DNA from: Mycolicibacterium peregrinum
GTDB lineage: Bacteria; Actinomycetota; Actinomycetes; Mycobacteriales; Mycobacteriaceae
Assembly: GCF_001665785.1 (NCBI RefSeq)
Contig: NZ_LZSO01000011.1
Coordinates: 1-64,000 of the forward strand
DNA: 64,000 nucleotides
Direction: 5' to 3'
Part shown: positions 53,734 to 62,634 of the stretch, piece after piece
How the letters are laid out: each line of letters begins with the position of its first letter
How positions within the stretch are numbered: position 1 is the stretch's first letter
Program-made: the position numbers and the translations under genes
Notes under the pieces: generated by a model
What the model was told of the DNA's origin: nothing
The model's input: only the letters and a program-made list of their open reading frames with translations
Databases searched by the model: none

Positions 53734-54606
53734 TTGACACATCCGGATTTCGAGGAGCTGCTGGCTGTTCTCGATCTGAATCGCGTCGACGACAACCTGT
53801 TCATCGGCTCGCATCCGAGTAAGAACCCGGTGCGCACCTTCGGTGGCCAGATGATCGCGCAGGCGTTCGTCGCCGGCGGGCGCACGCTGGAACACAAGCT
53901 CGCGCCGAGTGCGCTGAATGCGCACTTCATCGCCGGTGGCGATCCGGAAAAGGATCTGGAATTCCACGTGGTGAGGCTGCGTGACGAGCGCCGGTTCGCC
54001 AACCGCCGGGTGGATGTCATGCAGGACGGGAACCTGCTGACCTCGGTGATGCTGTCGTACATGAACGCCGGCCGGGGGCTCGAGCACAGCGTGCCCGCTC
54101 CGGAAGTTCCGCATCCGGAAACGCTGCCCAAGATCGATGAGTTGCTGCGCGGTTACGAGAAAACGGTGCCGCTGTTCGTCGAGGCGTTACGCCCGATCGA
54201 ATGGCGGTACACCAATGATCCGTCGTGGGTGATGCGGAAAAAGGGCGGCAAGCTCGATCACAACCGGGTGTGGCTGAAGACGGAGGGCACCATGCCCTCC
54301 GATCCCGTGCTGCACGGTGCGGCCCTGGTGTACTCCTCCGATACCACCGTGCTCGATTCGATCATCACCACTCATGGGTTGTCCTGGGGTTTTGACCGGA
54401 TCTTCGCGGTGACGATGAACCACTCCGTGTGGTTCCACCGGCCGGTCAAGTTCGACGAGTGGGTGCTGTACTCGACCACGTCGCCGGTGGCGGCCGAATC
54501 CCGGGGGCTGGGCACCGGCCACTTTTTCGACGCCGCGGGCCATCTGGTCGCGACGGTGGTCCAGGAGGGAATCGTCAAGTACTTCCCCGGCGCCGCAGCG
54601 ACGTGA
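53734..54606 (+). CDS. tesB: Acyl-CoA thioesterase II TesB
   Basis: 290-residue double-hotdog thioesterase hydrolysing acyl-CoAs. TTG 53734 follows AAAGG (53723-53727). Seen: RTFGGQMIAQAFVAGGRT, FHVVRLRDERRFANRRVDV, DTTVLDSIITTHG and MNHSVWFHRPVKFDEWVLYS. Same neighbour order as Rv1617 pykA-Rv1618 tesB1. It ends 6 bases from the convergent DUF4190 gene. Confidence 0.93.
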   Translation: MTHPDFEELLAVLDLNRVDDNLFIGSHPSKNPVRTFGGQMIAQAFVAGGRTLEHKLAPSALNAHFIAGGDPEKDLEFHVVRLRDERRFANRRVDVMQDGNLLTSVMLSYMNAGRGLEHSVPAPEVPHPETLPKIDELLRGYEKTVPLFVEALRPIEWRYTNDPSWVMRKKGGKLDHNRVWLKTEGTMPSDPVLHGAALVYSSDTTVLDSIITTHGLSWGFDRIFAVTMNHSVWFHRPVKFDEWVLYSTTSPVAAESRGLGTGHFFDAAGHLVATVVQEGIVKYFPGAAAT

Positions 54607-54612
54607 GCCGGT

Positions 54613-55161
54613 TCAGCGGGTAGGGGTCGGCGTGTCGCCGAAGGAATCCTCGATCCGCCGTTCGAACTCTTTCTCGCACCGCTGCTGCGCCACGGTGTCA
54701 TCGCCGGCCTGCTGCAGGCAGTGCACATAGTCCCGGCCACCGACATCGTCGAACCATCGTTGGCCGAAGTACACCCAGATTCCGACGAATACCAGGGACA
54801 CCACACAGGCGACGGCGCCGAGCGCGACTCCGGCGGTAGCGACGCCACCATTGGTGGCCTCGCCGCGTTGGCTGCGCCCACGACCGAGAAAACCGAGGAT
54901 CAGTGCGACGATGCCGAATATCAATCCACCGATCACTGTCCACGTCAGCAGCAGCGCGAAAATGGCCAGGATGAGCGCGGCGATGCCGAGTCCGTTGGCG
55001 GGGCCACGAGGGCTGGGCTGCATCGGGTATCCGCCGTACGGCGGCGGGTACGGCCCGGGATACGCACCGGGGGGCGGCCCGTAGGGATATCCCGACGGAG
55101 GGGGAGGTCCGGTCGGATGCGGCTCCTCCGACCCGGGTGGGTTGGATCGCTCGTCGGTCAT
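54613..55161 (-). CDS. DUF4190 proline-rich membrane protein
   Basis: 182 residues: a Pro/Gly/Tyr-rich N-terminus (about 1-50), two adjacent hydrophobic segments with a glycine-rich turn (LGIAALILAIFALLLTWTVI, GLIFGIVALILGFLGRGRSQ), a third helix near 110-130 and a C-terminal tail with two Cys. Typical of actinobacterial DUF4190 proteins. It lies 10 bases downstream of cydC on the same strand but is probably unrelated in function. Confidence 0.85.
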   Translation of the reverse strand: MTDERSNPPGSEEPHPTGPPPPSGYPYGPPPGAYPGPYPPPYGGYPMQPSPRGPANGLGIAALILAIFALLLTWTVIGGLIFGIVALILGFLGRGRSQRGEATNGGVATAGVALGAVACVVSLVFVGIWVYFGQRWFDDVGGRDYVHCLQQAGDDTVAQQRCEKEFERRIEDSFGDTPTPTR

Positions 55162-55171
55162 GCCTGCGAGG

Positions 55172-56704
55172 CTACCCGTCGGTGACGGTGCCCGGTTGCG
55201 GACAGCGGACGACGGGGCAGGCGAGTGTGTCCGGCAGATGGTGGGTGGCGACGACGACGGTCCGGTCCGCGGCGAACCAGTCACCCGGAGTAAGGATTTC
55301 GGTCAGGATCCGTTGACTGTCGGCGGCGTCGAGGTTCTCGGTGGGCTCATCGAGCAGGACGACAGAGAAATCGGACACCAGCACTCTCGCCAGCAGCAGC
55401 CGGCGCCGCTGGCCGGCCGACAACGCGGTGTGACCGCCTTCGAGCACGGTCGACAAGCCGTCGGGCAGGCCGTCCAACCATTCGGTGAGACCGACACGCT
55501 CGATCGCAGACAGCAATTCGGTGTCGGTGACATCCCCGCGGACCACGAGCAGGTTGTCCCGCACCGTGGTCTCGAAGATGTGTGCATCCTCGGCGAAAAA
55601 TGCTGCGCGTCCGGGTGTTTCATCGAGTCGCTCGGCCAGCGCCATCAACAGCGTCGTCTTTCCCGAGCCGCTCGGCCCGACGACGGCCAGTCGGCCCCCG
55701 TCGGGCAGATCGACCGAGGGTGCCGCGGGACGTCGGCGGGCGAGGGGATCGCCCTCGGTGAGCTCGAGCAAGCGCCGTGCGGCGATACGGGACTTCGTGA
55801 GCCCGACGGCAGCGTCGGGCAGGGCGGTAGTGGCCTCGAAAGCCGACAGGGGCAACAACATCAGGATGGCCAAGGTGGTCGGCGCGGTCGTGGGGGCCAG
55901 TGCGATGCCTGCGACGACCGCCCCCAGGACACTGGCGCCGATGGCGATGCTGGGCATCGCGGCGGCCAGCGCTGCCGGGGCGGCCGCGCGGTCAGCGGCG
56001 TGGCCCCAGTCGCGGTGGTGGCGCTCCGCGGTGGCGATGACCTCGTCGAGGCGTCCGCTCACCCGCAACTCCGGCGCGTACTCCAGGGCCAACATCGTTG
56101 CGGAGTCGCGGTCACCGCGGTGTTGGACGGCAACGGATTCCGCGGCCGCCACGGCGCGGGCGCTGAGTGCCGGGGCCACCACGCCGGCGATCAGCAGGCA
56201 CAGCGCCAGGACCACCGCGGCGACGGGGGAGATCAGCGCGATGACACCGACCGCCGCCGCGCTGAGCACTGTGGCCACCACGATCGGCAGCACAGAACGC
56301 ACTACGACATCGGCCAGCTCATCGACGGAACTGCCGACCCGGGACACCAGCTCCCCGCTCGGAAGCCGCATCGCATCATCGTCGGGTCCGGTTGCGAGCC
56401 TGCGGTACAACCCGGTGCGGGCGTTGGCCGCGGACCTCAGTGCCGTGTCGTGGGCGGCCAGCCGCTGACAGTAGCCGAGTACACCGCGGGAGATACCCAG
56501 CGCACGCACCGCGACAACGGCCACCGAGAGGTCCAAGATCGGGGGCATCTGCCAGGCCCGGGTGATCAACCACGCCGAGATACCCGCCAGGGCCAGCGCG
56601 CTGCCCAGCGAGAGCACTCCGAGGACGCTGGCCAGGATCAGCCGGCTCAGCCGGGGCCGCAGCAGGTCCAGTGCCAGCCGCAGCAGCGGATCACGTCGAA
56701 ACAT
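55172..56704 (-). CDS. cydC: Thiol reductant ABC exporter subunit CydC
   Basis: One half of the heterodimeric CydDC exporter that sends cysteine/glutathione-type thiols out of the cytoplasm and is needed to assemble cytochrome bd. 510 residues from ATG 56704, overlapping cydD by 14 bases. Six-helix membrane domain (about 15-290), then VVGPSGSGKTTLLMALAERL (Walker A), LSAGQRRRLLLARVLVSDFS (signature) and VVLLDEPTENLDA (Walker B). Confidence 0.94.
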   Translation of the reverse strand: MFRRDPLLRLALDLLRPRLSRLILASVLGVLSLGSALALAGISAWLITRAWQMPPILDLSVAVVAVRALGISRGVLGYCQRLAAHDTALRSAANARTGLYRRLATGPDDDAMRLPSGELVSRVGSSVDELADVVVRSVLPIVVATVLSAAAVGVIALISPVAAVVLALCLLIAGVVAPALSARAVAAAESVAVQHRGDRDSATMLALEYAPELRVSGRLDEVIATAERHHRDWGHAADRAAAPAALAAAMPSIAIGASVLGAVVAGIALAPTTAPTTLAILMLLPLSAFEATTALPDAAVGLTKSRIAARRLLELTEGDPLARRRPAAPSVDLPDGGRLAVVGPSGSGKTTLLMALAERLDETPGRAAFFAEDAHIFETTVRDNLLVVRGDVTDTELLSAIERVGLTEWLDGLPDGLSTVLEGGHTALSAGQRRRLLLARVLVSDFSVVLLDEPTENLDAADSQRILTEILTPGDWFAADRTVVVATHHLPDTLACPVVRCPQPGTVTDG

Positions 56705-58298
56705 GCGCCGCACCAATCGTGATCACCGCGTCGCCGATCGCCACCACCGGATCCCGGTGCCCGACCACGACGACTGTGGCACCAGCGCGGGCCCGGGCGA
56801 CGATCGCCTGCAACACCCGGTGCTCCAGCGCCGAATCGAGGTGGGCGGTGGGCTCATCGAGAAGCAGCACCCGCGCCGAGGCCCCGAGTGCCCGGGCAAG
56901 GCCCAACCGCTGTCGTTGTCCCAGTGACAATCCGACCCCGGTGCGGCCGATCCTCGTCTCCAGTCCGTCGGGAAGGTCGTCGACCACGTCGTCGAAGCCG
57001 GAATCGCGGCAGGCGCGGGCCAGGTCGGTCAGTGGTCCGAGCAGCTCCAGGTTTTCCCGGACCGTTCCCGGGATCAGCACGGGCCGGTGTGGCAGCCAGG
57101 CGATGCTGTGCCACCACGCCGTCTTGTCCAGGTCATCGACGTCCACTCCATCGACTCGCACGGGCCCGGACGGAAGCGCGGCCAAACCGAGAATGGCTTG
57201 TAGCGCAGTCGATTTTCCCGCTCCGTTGGGTCCGGTGAGGACGGTGACCCGGCCCGGTTCGATGGTTGGCCCCAGACCCTCCAACTCGATCGCCGGAGCG
57301 GAGTCCGCCACGCGCACCGCACCCCCGGCGGGTTGGTGCGTCTCACAGAGCTTGAACGCTTGTTCCGCGGCGGTTTTACCGTCCTGAGCCGCGTGAAAGG
57401 CAGCGCCGACACGGCGCAGTGGCCAGAACACCTCGGGAGCCAGCAACAGGGCGGTCAGGCCCGCGGACAGGTCCATCTCGCCGTAGACCAGCCGAAGGCC
57501 GACGCTGACTGCCACCAGCGCGACGCCCAGGGTGGCCAGCAGCTCGAGCACCAATGAGGACAGGAACGCGATCCGTAGGGTCGCCATGGCCGAGCGTCGA
57601 TGCGCGGCAGCCAGTTCAGTGATGCGTTGGGCCGAGCCGGCGGCCCGGCCGACGGCGCGCAGTGTCGGGATCCCTGCCACGAGGTCGAGCAGGCGGGCCT
57701 GCAGGGTCGTCATCGCGGCCAGTGCGGCGGCCGACCGGTCGGCCGTGACGAGGCCGATCAGAATCATGAACACCGGGATGAGCGGCAACGCGATCACCAC
57801 GATCGCCGCGGATTGAAGGTCGTAACAAGCCATCACGATCACGGCCACCGGTGTCAGGACCGCGGCCTGGATCACCGCGGGTAGGTAGCCGGTCAAGTAC
57901 GGTCGTAGCCCATCCAGGCCGCGGGTCACCACTGCGGCTGCGGCGTCGCGCTCGGCCGCCAATTGCCTTGGCGGCGCGGAGGTTGTCGAGCGCAGCACCT
58001 GGCTGGACAATTCCCCGATCACCGCAGTGGCGCCGCGCTGCGACAGCCGGCCCTGAAGCCAGTGCGCGACCGCGCGCAGGATCCACAGAGCGGACAGTGC
58101 CACCAGCGCGCCGCCGTGGCTGGCCGCCGAACCGGGGTCGACGATGATGGTGGCGACGATGTGTGCCAGCACCACCGCTGCGGCGATGGTGCTGGCGCTG
58201 ATGGTCACGCCGCAGATCACCGCCGCCAGCAGGTAGCGCCGTAACCCCGTCGTAGCGCCGGTGGCCCCGCGGATACCGAGCGCGCGCCAGAAATTCAG
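56691..58298 (-). CDS. cydD: Thiol reductant ABC exporter subunit CydD (CTG start likely)
   Basis: Partner of CydC. From CTG 58298 it has 535 residues: six-helix membrane domain (TM1 from LRRYLLAAVICGVTISAST), Walker A LTGPNGAGKSTALQAILGLA, signature LSLGQRQRLGLARAL and Walker B VLLLDEPTAHLDS. No in-frame ATG, GTG or TTG exists near the cydB stop; the first GTG would fall at the start of TM1. CTG overlaps the cydB TGA as CTGA, in place of the usual ATGA, and encodes LNFWRALGIRG. Start moderately sure, family certain. Confidence 0.9.
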   Translation of the reverse strand: MNFWRALGIRGATGATTGLRRYLLAAVICGVTISASTIAAAVVLAHIVATIIVDPGSAASHGGALVALSALWILRAVAHWLQGRLSQRGATAVIGELSSQVLRSTTSAPPRQLAAERDAAAAVVTRGLDGLRPYLTGYLPAVIQAAVLTPVAVIVMACYDLQSAAIVVIALPLIPVFMILIGLVTADRSAAALAAMTTLQARLLDLVAGIPTLRAVGRAAGSAQRITELAAAHRRSAMATLRIAFLSSLVLELLATLGVALVAVSVGLRLVYGEMDLSAGLTALLLAPEVFWPLRRVGAAFHAAQDGKTAAEQAFKLCETHQPAGGAVRVADSAPAIELEGLGPTIEPGRVTVLTGPNGAGKSTALQAILGLAALPSGPVRVDGVDVDDLDKTAWWHSIAWLPHRPVLIPGTVRENLELLGPLTDLARACRDSGFDDVVDDLPDGLETRIGRTGVGLSLGQRQRLGLARALGASARVLLLDEPTAHLDSALEHRVLQAIVARARAGATVVVVGHRDPVVAIGDAVITIGAAHVST

Positions 58299-59335
58299 AC
58301 CGACCGCCGAGACAATCCGATGGGGGCGGGAATGCGGTCTGCCGAAATCCGCTTGCGGAACACCCAGTAGGTCCAGCCCTGGTACACCAGGACCAGAGGC
58401 AGCAGCGTCAACGACGCCCAGGTCATGATCTTCAGGGTGTACGGAGTGGAGGAGCCGTTGTAGATGGTCACGCCCCACTCGGGGCTCAGCGTGGACGGCA
58501 GCAGGTACGGGTACATCGCACCGAACAGCAGGACGACGACGGCGGCCACGACCACCACGGTGGCGACGAAGGCCCAGCCCTCCCGCGACCGAGACCACAT
58601 CAATGCCACCGAGATCAACAGGGCGACCACCGCGACCGCCAGGGCCGCCCAAGTCCATGGCTTGCCGTGGGCCAGCTGTGTCCACAGCCCGAAGCCGCCG
58701 GCCAGCAGGATCACGGGCAGCGTAAGTATCCGGGCGAACCGGAACGCGTCGTCGCGAATGGGACCGGCGGTTTTCAATGCGATGAACACCGAGCCGTAGA
58801 ACGCGAACAGCGAGGCGGTCGCGAGCCCGCCGAGCACCGTGTAGGCGTTGAGCACGTCGCCAACTCCGGCGTGTACCCGATGGTTGGCATCAATTGGCAA
58901 TCCGCGCACCAGGATTGCGAAAGCGACACCCCACAGTATTGCGGGCAGCCACGATCCCACGGCGATGCCGAGGTCGGCATACTTGCGCCACTTGGTGTCG
59001 TCGATCTTGCCGCGCCACTCGATGCCCACGATGCGCAGGATCATCCCGAACAGAATCGCCAGCAGCGGCAGGTACAGCGCGGAGAACAGCGTCGCATACC
59101 AGTTGGGGAATGCCGCGAACATGGCTGCGCCGGCGGTGATCAGCCACACCTCGTTTGCATCCCACACCGGTCCGATGGTGTTCAGCACGGCTCGTCTGCG
59201 GCTTTCCGGATCGCCTTCGCCCGCGCTGCCGAGCGGGGCCATCAGCATCCCGACACCGAAGTCGAAGCCTTCCAGAACCACGAATCCGAGGAACAGGATG
59301 GCGATGAGTATGAACCAGAGTTCTTGGAGTCCCAT
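58295..59335 (-). CDS. cydB: Cytochrome bd oxidase subunit II CydB
   Basis: 346-residue membrane subunit with about nine hydrophobic segments. MGLQELWFILIAILFLGFVV and EGFDFGVGMLMAP at the start, then NTIGPVWDANEVWLITAGAA, the family signature. With CydA forms the high-affinity quinol:oxygen oxidase used at low oxygen. Fifteen bases downstream of cydA in cydABDC. Confidence 0.96.
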   Translation of the reverse strand: MGLQELWFILIAILFLGFVVLEGFDFGVGMLMAPLGSAGEGDPESRRRAVLNTIGPVWDANEVWLITAGAAMFAAFPNWYATLFSALYLPLLAILFGMILRIVGIEWRGKIDDTKWRKYADLGIAVGSWLPAILWGVAFAILVRGLPIDANHRVHAGVGDVLNAYTVLGGLATASLFAFYGSVFIALKTAGPIRDDAFRFARILTLPVILLAGGFGLWTQLAHGKPWTWAALAVAVVALLISVALMWSRSREGWAFVATVVVVAAVVVLLFGAMYPYLLPSTLSPEWGVTIYNGSSTPYTLKIMTWASLTLLPLVLVYQGWTYWVFRKRISADRIPAPIGLSRRSV

Positions 59336-59350
59336 CTGAGATCAGTCCTC

Positions 59351-60856
59351 TCAGTACGCGAAAGACAGCGGGGCGGATTCGTCCTCGTCAGGAGGTGTCG
59401 GCGGGGCCGGCTCGGAATCGTGTTCCTGTGGCCCTTCGGTCACATAGCGGCGCAGCAGCCAGAACCAGACGACCGCGAGCACGCCGTAGAGGAGGGTGAA
59501 GACCGCGAGTGAGAAGAACACCGTGCCTGCGGCATGGTCGGACACGCCCTGTTGCACCATCAGCCGGACCATCTGGTCACCGGTCGGATTCGGGACCACC
59601 ACCCAGGGTTGCCGGCCCATCTCGGTGAAAACCCAGCCGGCGGAATTGGCCAGGAACGGTGTGGGCAGGGTGATCAGCGCGAAGACGCCGTACCACCGTT
59701 GATCGGGAAGCCGTCGGCGACGGGTCAGCCACAGTGTCAGCAAGGCGAACGCCAGTGGTACCACCATGAGGCCGATCATCGCCCGGAACGACCAGTAGGT
59801 GACGAAGAGATTCGGCCGGTAATCGCCGGGTCCGAACCGTGATTCGTATTGTTTTTGGAGGTCGTTGACGCCCTCCAGGGTGACGCCGCTGAATTTGCCC
59901 TCGGCCAGGAAGGGCAGCACGTAGGGCACCTCGATCACGTGGATCACGCTGGCGCAGTTGTTGTGTGTACCCACGGTCAGCACTGAGAAGTTCGGGTCGG
60001 TCTGCGTGTCGCAGAGGGATTCGGCCGACGCCATCTTCATCGGCTGTTGCACGAACATCAACTTGCCTTGGATGTCACCGGTGAAGAAGATGACGGCGAC
60101 TGCGGCCAGTGCCACGAGGCTGCCGAGAATCGTTGCGGGTCGGTACATTCCAGCGGAATCGTTGGCGGCTGTGGCGTCGGACACCTCCGTGGACTCGACG
60201 CCCGCCTTGTCGGCGTCTGCCCTGCGCCGGTCACGCACCATCAGCCACGCACTCACGGCCGCGACGAAGGTGCCCGCGGTGAGCAGCGACCCGGCGACGA
60301 CATGCAGGAATGCCCAAATCGCGGTGTTGTTGCTGAGCAGGGCGCCGAAGTCGATGAGCTCGGCCCGCCCGCTCTCCGGGTTGTACTTCGCCCCGACCGG
60401 GTGCTGCATGAACGAGTTGGCCGCGATGATGAAGAACGCCGATGCGTTGACGGCAAAGGCGACCATCCAGATGCAGAACAAATGAACGGCACGCGGCAAT
60501 CGCGTCCAGCCGAAGATCCACAGGCCGATGAACGTGGACTCGACGAAGAACGCGACCAGCCCCTCGAACGCCAGCGGCGCGCCGAAGATGTCGCCGACGA
60601 AACGCGAGTATTCGCTCCAGTTCATGCCGAACTGGAATTCCTGCACGATGCCGGTGGCCACACCGATCGCGAAGTTGATCAGAAACAGCTTGCCGAAGAA
60701 TCGCGTGAGGCGATACCAGCTGTCGTTGCCCGTGAACACCCATGCGGTCTGCATGACGGCGATCAACGGCGCCAACCCGATCGTCAGCGGTACGAATATG
60801 AAGTGGTAGACGGTGGTGATTCCGAACTGCCACCGCGATACGTCCAAAGCGTCCAT
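59351..60856 (-). CDS. cydA: Cytochrome bd oxidase subunit I CydA
   Basis: Haem-bearing subunit, 501 residues. Haem b595 ligand His18 in FGITTVYHFIFVPLTIGLAP, the Q-loop region (QQPMKMASAESLCDTQ), and GWVFTEMGRQPWVVVP, the conserved GRQPW quinol-site block. Cytoplasmic C-terminus is acidic. First gene of cydABDC; in mycobacteria the operon is induced by low oxygen and respiratory inhibition. Confidence 0.97.
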   Translation of the reverse strand: MDALDVSRWQFGITTVYHFIFVPLTIGLAPLIAVMQTAWVFTGNDSWYRLTRFFGKLFLINFAIGVATGIVQEFQFGMNWSEYSRFVGDIFGAPLAFEGLVAFFVESTFIGLWIFGWTRLPRAVHLFCIWMVAFAVNASAFFIIAANSFMQHPVGAKYNPESGRAELIDFGALLSNNTAIWAFLHVVAGSLLTAGTFVAAVSAWLMVRDRRRADADKAGVESTEVSDATAANDSAGMYRPATILGSLVALAAVAVIFFTGDIQGKLMFVQQPMKMASAESLCDTQTDPNFSVLTVGTHNNCASVIHVIEVPYVLPFLAEGKFSGVTLEGVNDLQKQYESRFGPGDYRPNLFVTYWSFRAMIGLMVVPLAFALLTLWLTRRRRLPDQRWYGVFALITLPTPFLANSAGWVFTEMGRQPWVVVPNPTGDQMVRLMVQQGVSDHAAGTVFFSLAVFTLLYGVLAVVWFWLLRRYVTEGPQEHDSEPAPPTPPDEDESAPLSFAY

Positions 60857-60919
60857 CTGGCCCTACTTCCGAGGTCTCAGACCAATCTACGACGGAGTGT
60901 AGTAGAAGGTCGCGGGCCA

Positions 60920-60960
60920 GGCGCCGACCGTGACCGGTGTCTTACGTCACCGGAGGCGCC
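60920..60960 (-). terminator. GC-rich hairpin between HdeD-like gene and cydA
   Basis: Arms GGCGCC (60920-60925 and 60955-60960) enclose a second pair GTGAC / GTCAC (60930-60934 and 60946-60950) with an 11-base loop. It covers the stop codon of the HdeD-like gene and precedes the cydA start by about 65 bases. It could end HdeD-like transcription; the GTGAC-N11-GTCAC pair could also be a regulator site for cydA. No U-run. Confidence 0.4.
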
Positions 60961-61532
60961 TGGTGTGAGATTGCCGCGTGGAGTTTCTTGGCCTCGCTAC
61001 GGATGGCGAAGGCGGAGATCACTTCGAAAACGCCGACGACGATGAGGATGATGCCGGTGACCTGAGCCAGGGCGACCAACCCCTCCATGGGGGCGACGAA
61101 CATGATGATGCCGGCGATCACGCTGATGATGCCGATGATGATCTCCCACACCCGCCCGGGCAGCGAGGGATCTCCGATGGCCGACATCGTCGTTGCGACA
61201 CCGCGGAAGATGAACCCGACACCGATCCAGATCGCCAGCAGTTCGAACGAATTCTGCAGGCTGACGAAACAGAGCACGGCCAGCACGAGTGCCGCGGCGC
61301 CACCGATGAACAGCAATACCCGTCCACCGACCGAGGAGCGGATGCTGAACGCCAGGACGAGCTGCGAGATACCGGTGATCAGCAGGTAGGCGGCGAAGAA
61401 GATCGCGGCGACCAGAATGGTGATCCCGGGCCAGACCAACGCGAGGACGCCGATGATGACGGCGAGAATTCCCGAAACCAGCGTCGATTTCCAAAGATGT
61501 GGCAACAAGCTTGGGGGAGCAGTGGTTTCCAT
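60942..61532 (-). CDS. HdeD-family (DUF308) membrane protein
   Basis: 196 residues with about six short hydrophobic segments arranged in pairs, the DUF308/HdeD pattern: STLVSGILAVIIGVLALVWP, LLITGISQLVLAFSIRSSVG and FELLAIWIGVGFIFRGVATT. ATG 61532 (METTAPPSLLPHLWKSTLVS). Related to acid-resistance membrane protein HdeD of enterobacteria; function in mycobacteria unknown. Same strand as cydA, 85 bases upstream. Confidence 0.85.
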   Translation of the reverse strand: METTAPPSLLPHLWKSTLVSGILAVIIGVLALVWPGITILVAAIFFAAYLLITGISQLVLAFSIRSSVGGRVLLFIGGAAALVLAVLCFVSLQNSFELLAIWIGVGFIFRGVATTMSAIGDPSLPGRVWEIIIGIISVIAGIIMFVAPMEGLVALAQVTGIILIVVGVFEVISAFAIRSEAKKLHAAISHQAPPVT

Positions 61533-61604
61533 GCAGGCAGTTTGACACAAACACTGATGTAGAACGTGGTTTTTGCGTTACGGCTGTGGTGTCGCAGCCT
61601 GGTA

Positions 61605-61620
61605 GTTAAGGTTCCGTTAC
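61605..61620. promoter_or_regulatory. Possible GlnR-type site before amino-acid importer
   Basis: The complement of GTTAAGGTTCCGTTAC reads GTAAC-N6-TTAAC and fits the AC-N9-AC pattern reported for mycobacterial GlnR. It is about 90 bases before the binding-protein gene. The motif is loose and the call weak. Confidence 0.25.
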
Positions 61621-61706
61621 CGGAGCTGCATTCCCGGTCGGCGGCCGTTAACGTCTTCGATCTGGAACAGCGCGACCACAGCCGCAGACAGAGAAATGAG
61701 GCAACT

Positions 61707-62627
61707 GTGACAGTTGGATGTCGTCCCCGACGAAGCAAGATGTGGCGTTTCGCGGTGGTGGTCGCCGCAAGCGGCGCGCTCGCGATGTCAGGCTGTGCGA
61801 ACAACACCGAGTCCGGCGGATCCGAAACCAAGTCGACGACGGCGGCAAAGGTTGAGAAAGTCGACGCGATCGCCAATTCGGTGCCCGAGCCGATCAAGTC
61901 GAGCGGCAAGCTGATCATCGGGACCGACCCGACGTACCCGCCCAACGAATTCAAGGATCCAGCAGGCAAGATCATCGGCTTCGATGTCGATTTGATGAAT
62001 GCGATCGCCGCCACGCTGGGCCTCACGCCGGAGTACCGGGCGTCCTTGTTCGACAAGATCATCCCGTCGGTGCAGGGCGGGAACTACAACGTCGGCATGT
62101 CGTCGTTCACCGACTCGAAGAAGCGTGAAGAGCAGGTTGACTTCGTGACCTACTTCAGTGCGGGTTCATCGTGGGCGCAGAAAGTCGGTGCCGGGATCAA
62201 CCCCGACGATGCCTGCGGTTTGAAGGTCGCGGTGCAGACGGCGACGGTGCAGGACACCGAGGAAATGCCGGCGCGTAGCAAGAAGTGTGTCGACGCGGGC
62301 AAGCCCGCCATCAACGTAATCAAGTTCGACGACCAGACCGCCGCCACCAGCGCGGTGATGCTCGGCCAAGCCGACGCCATGTCGGCGGATTCGCCGGTGA
62401 CGGCGTATGCGATCAAGCAGAGCAACGGGAAACTCGAAGCCGCAGGGGACATCTTCGACTCGGCTCCGTACGGCTGGGCGGTCCAGAAGGGTTCGCCCCT
62501 GGCTGCGTCGCTGCAACAGGCGCTGCAACACCTGATCGACAACGGTGCGTACAAGCAGGTGGCCACGAACTGGGGCGCGGAGAAGGGGATGATCGAGAAG
62601 CCGGTCATCAACGGTGCGACCAGCTGA
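61707..62627 (+). CDS. Amino-acid ABC transporter substrate-binding lipoprotein
   Basis: 306-residue solute-binding protein of the polar amino-acid (family 3) type. GTG 61707 follows TGAGG. Signal peptide with lipobox ASGALAMSGC at about residues 20-29, so it is a lipoprotein anchored outside the membrane. IIGTDPTYPPNEFKDPAGKI and GFDVDLMNAIAATLGL are the family blocks for ligand binding. Probably binds glutamate, glutamine or a basic amino acid. First of three importer genes. Confidence 0.9.
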   Translation: MTVGCRPRRSKMWRFAVVVAASGALAMSGCANNTESGGSETKSTTAAKVEKVDAIANSVPEPIKSSGKLIIGTDPTYPPNEFKDPAGKIIGFDVDLMNAIAATLGLTPEYRASLFDKIIPSVQGGNYNVGMSSFTDSKKREEQVDFVTYFSAGSSWAQKVGAGINPDDACGLKVAVQTATVQDTEEMPARSKKCVDAGKPAINVIKFDDQTAATSAVMLGQADAMSADSPVTAYAIKQSNGKLEAAGDIFDSAPYGWAVQKGSPLAASLQQALQHLIDNGAYKQVATNWGAEKGMIEKPVINGATS

Positions 62628-62634
62628 GCCGCCG

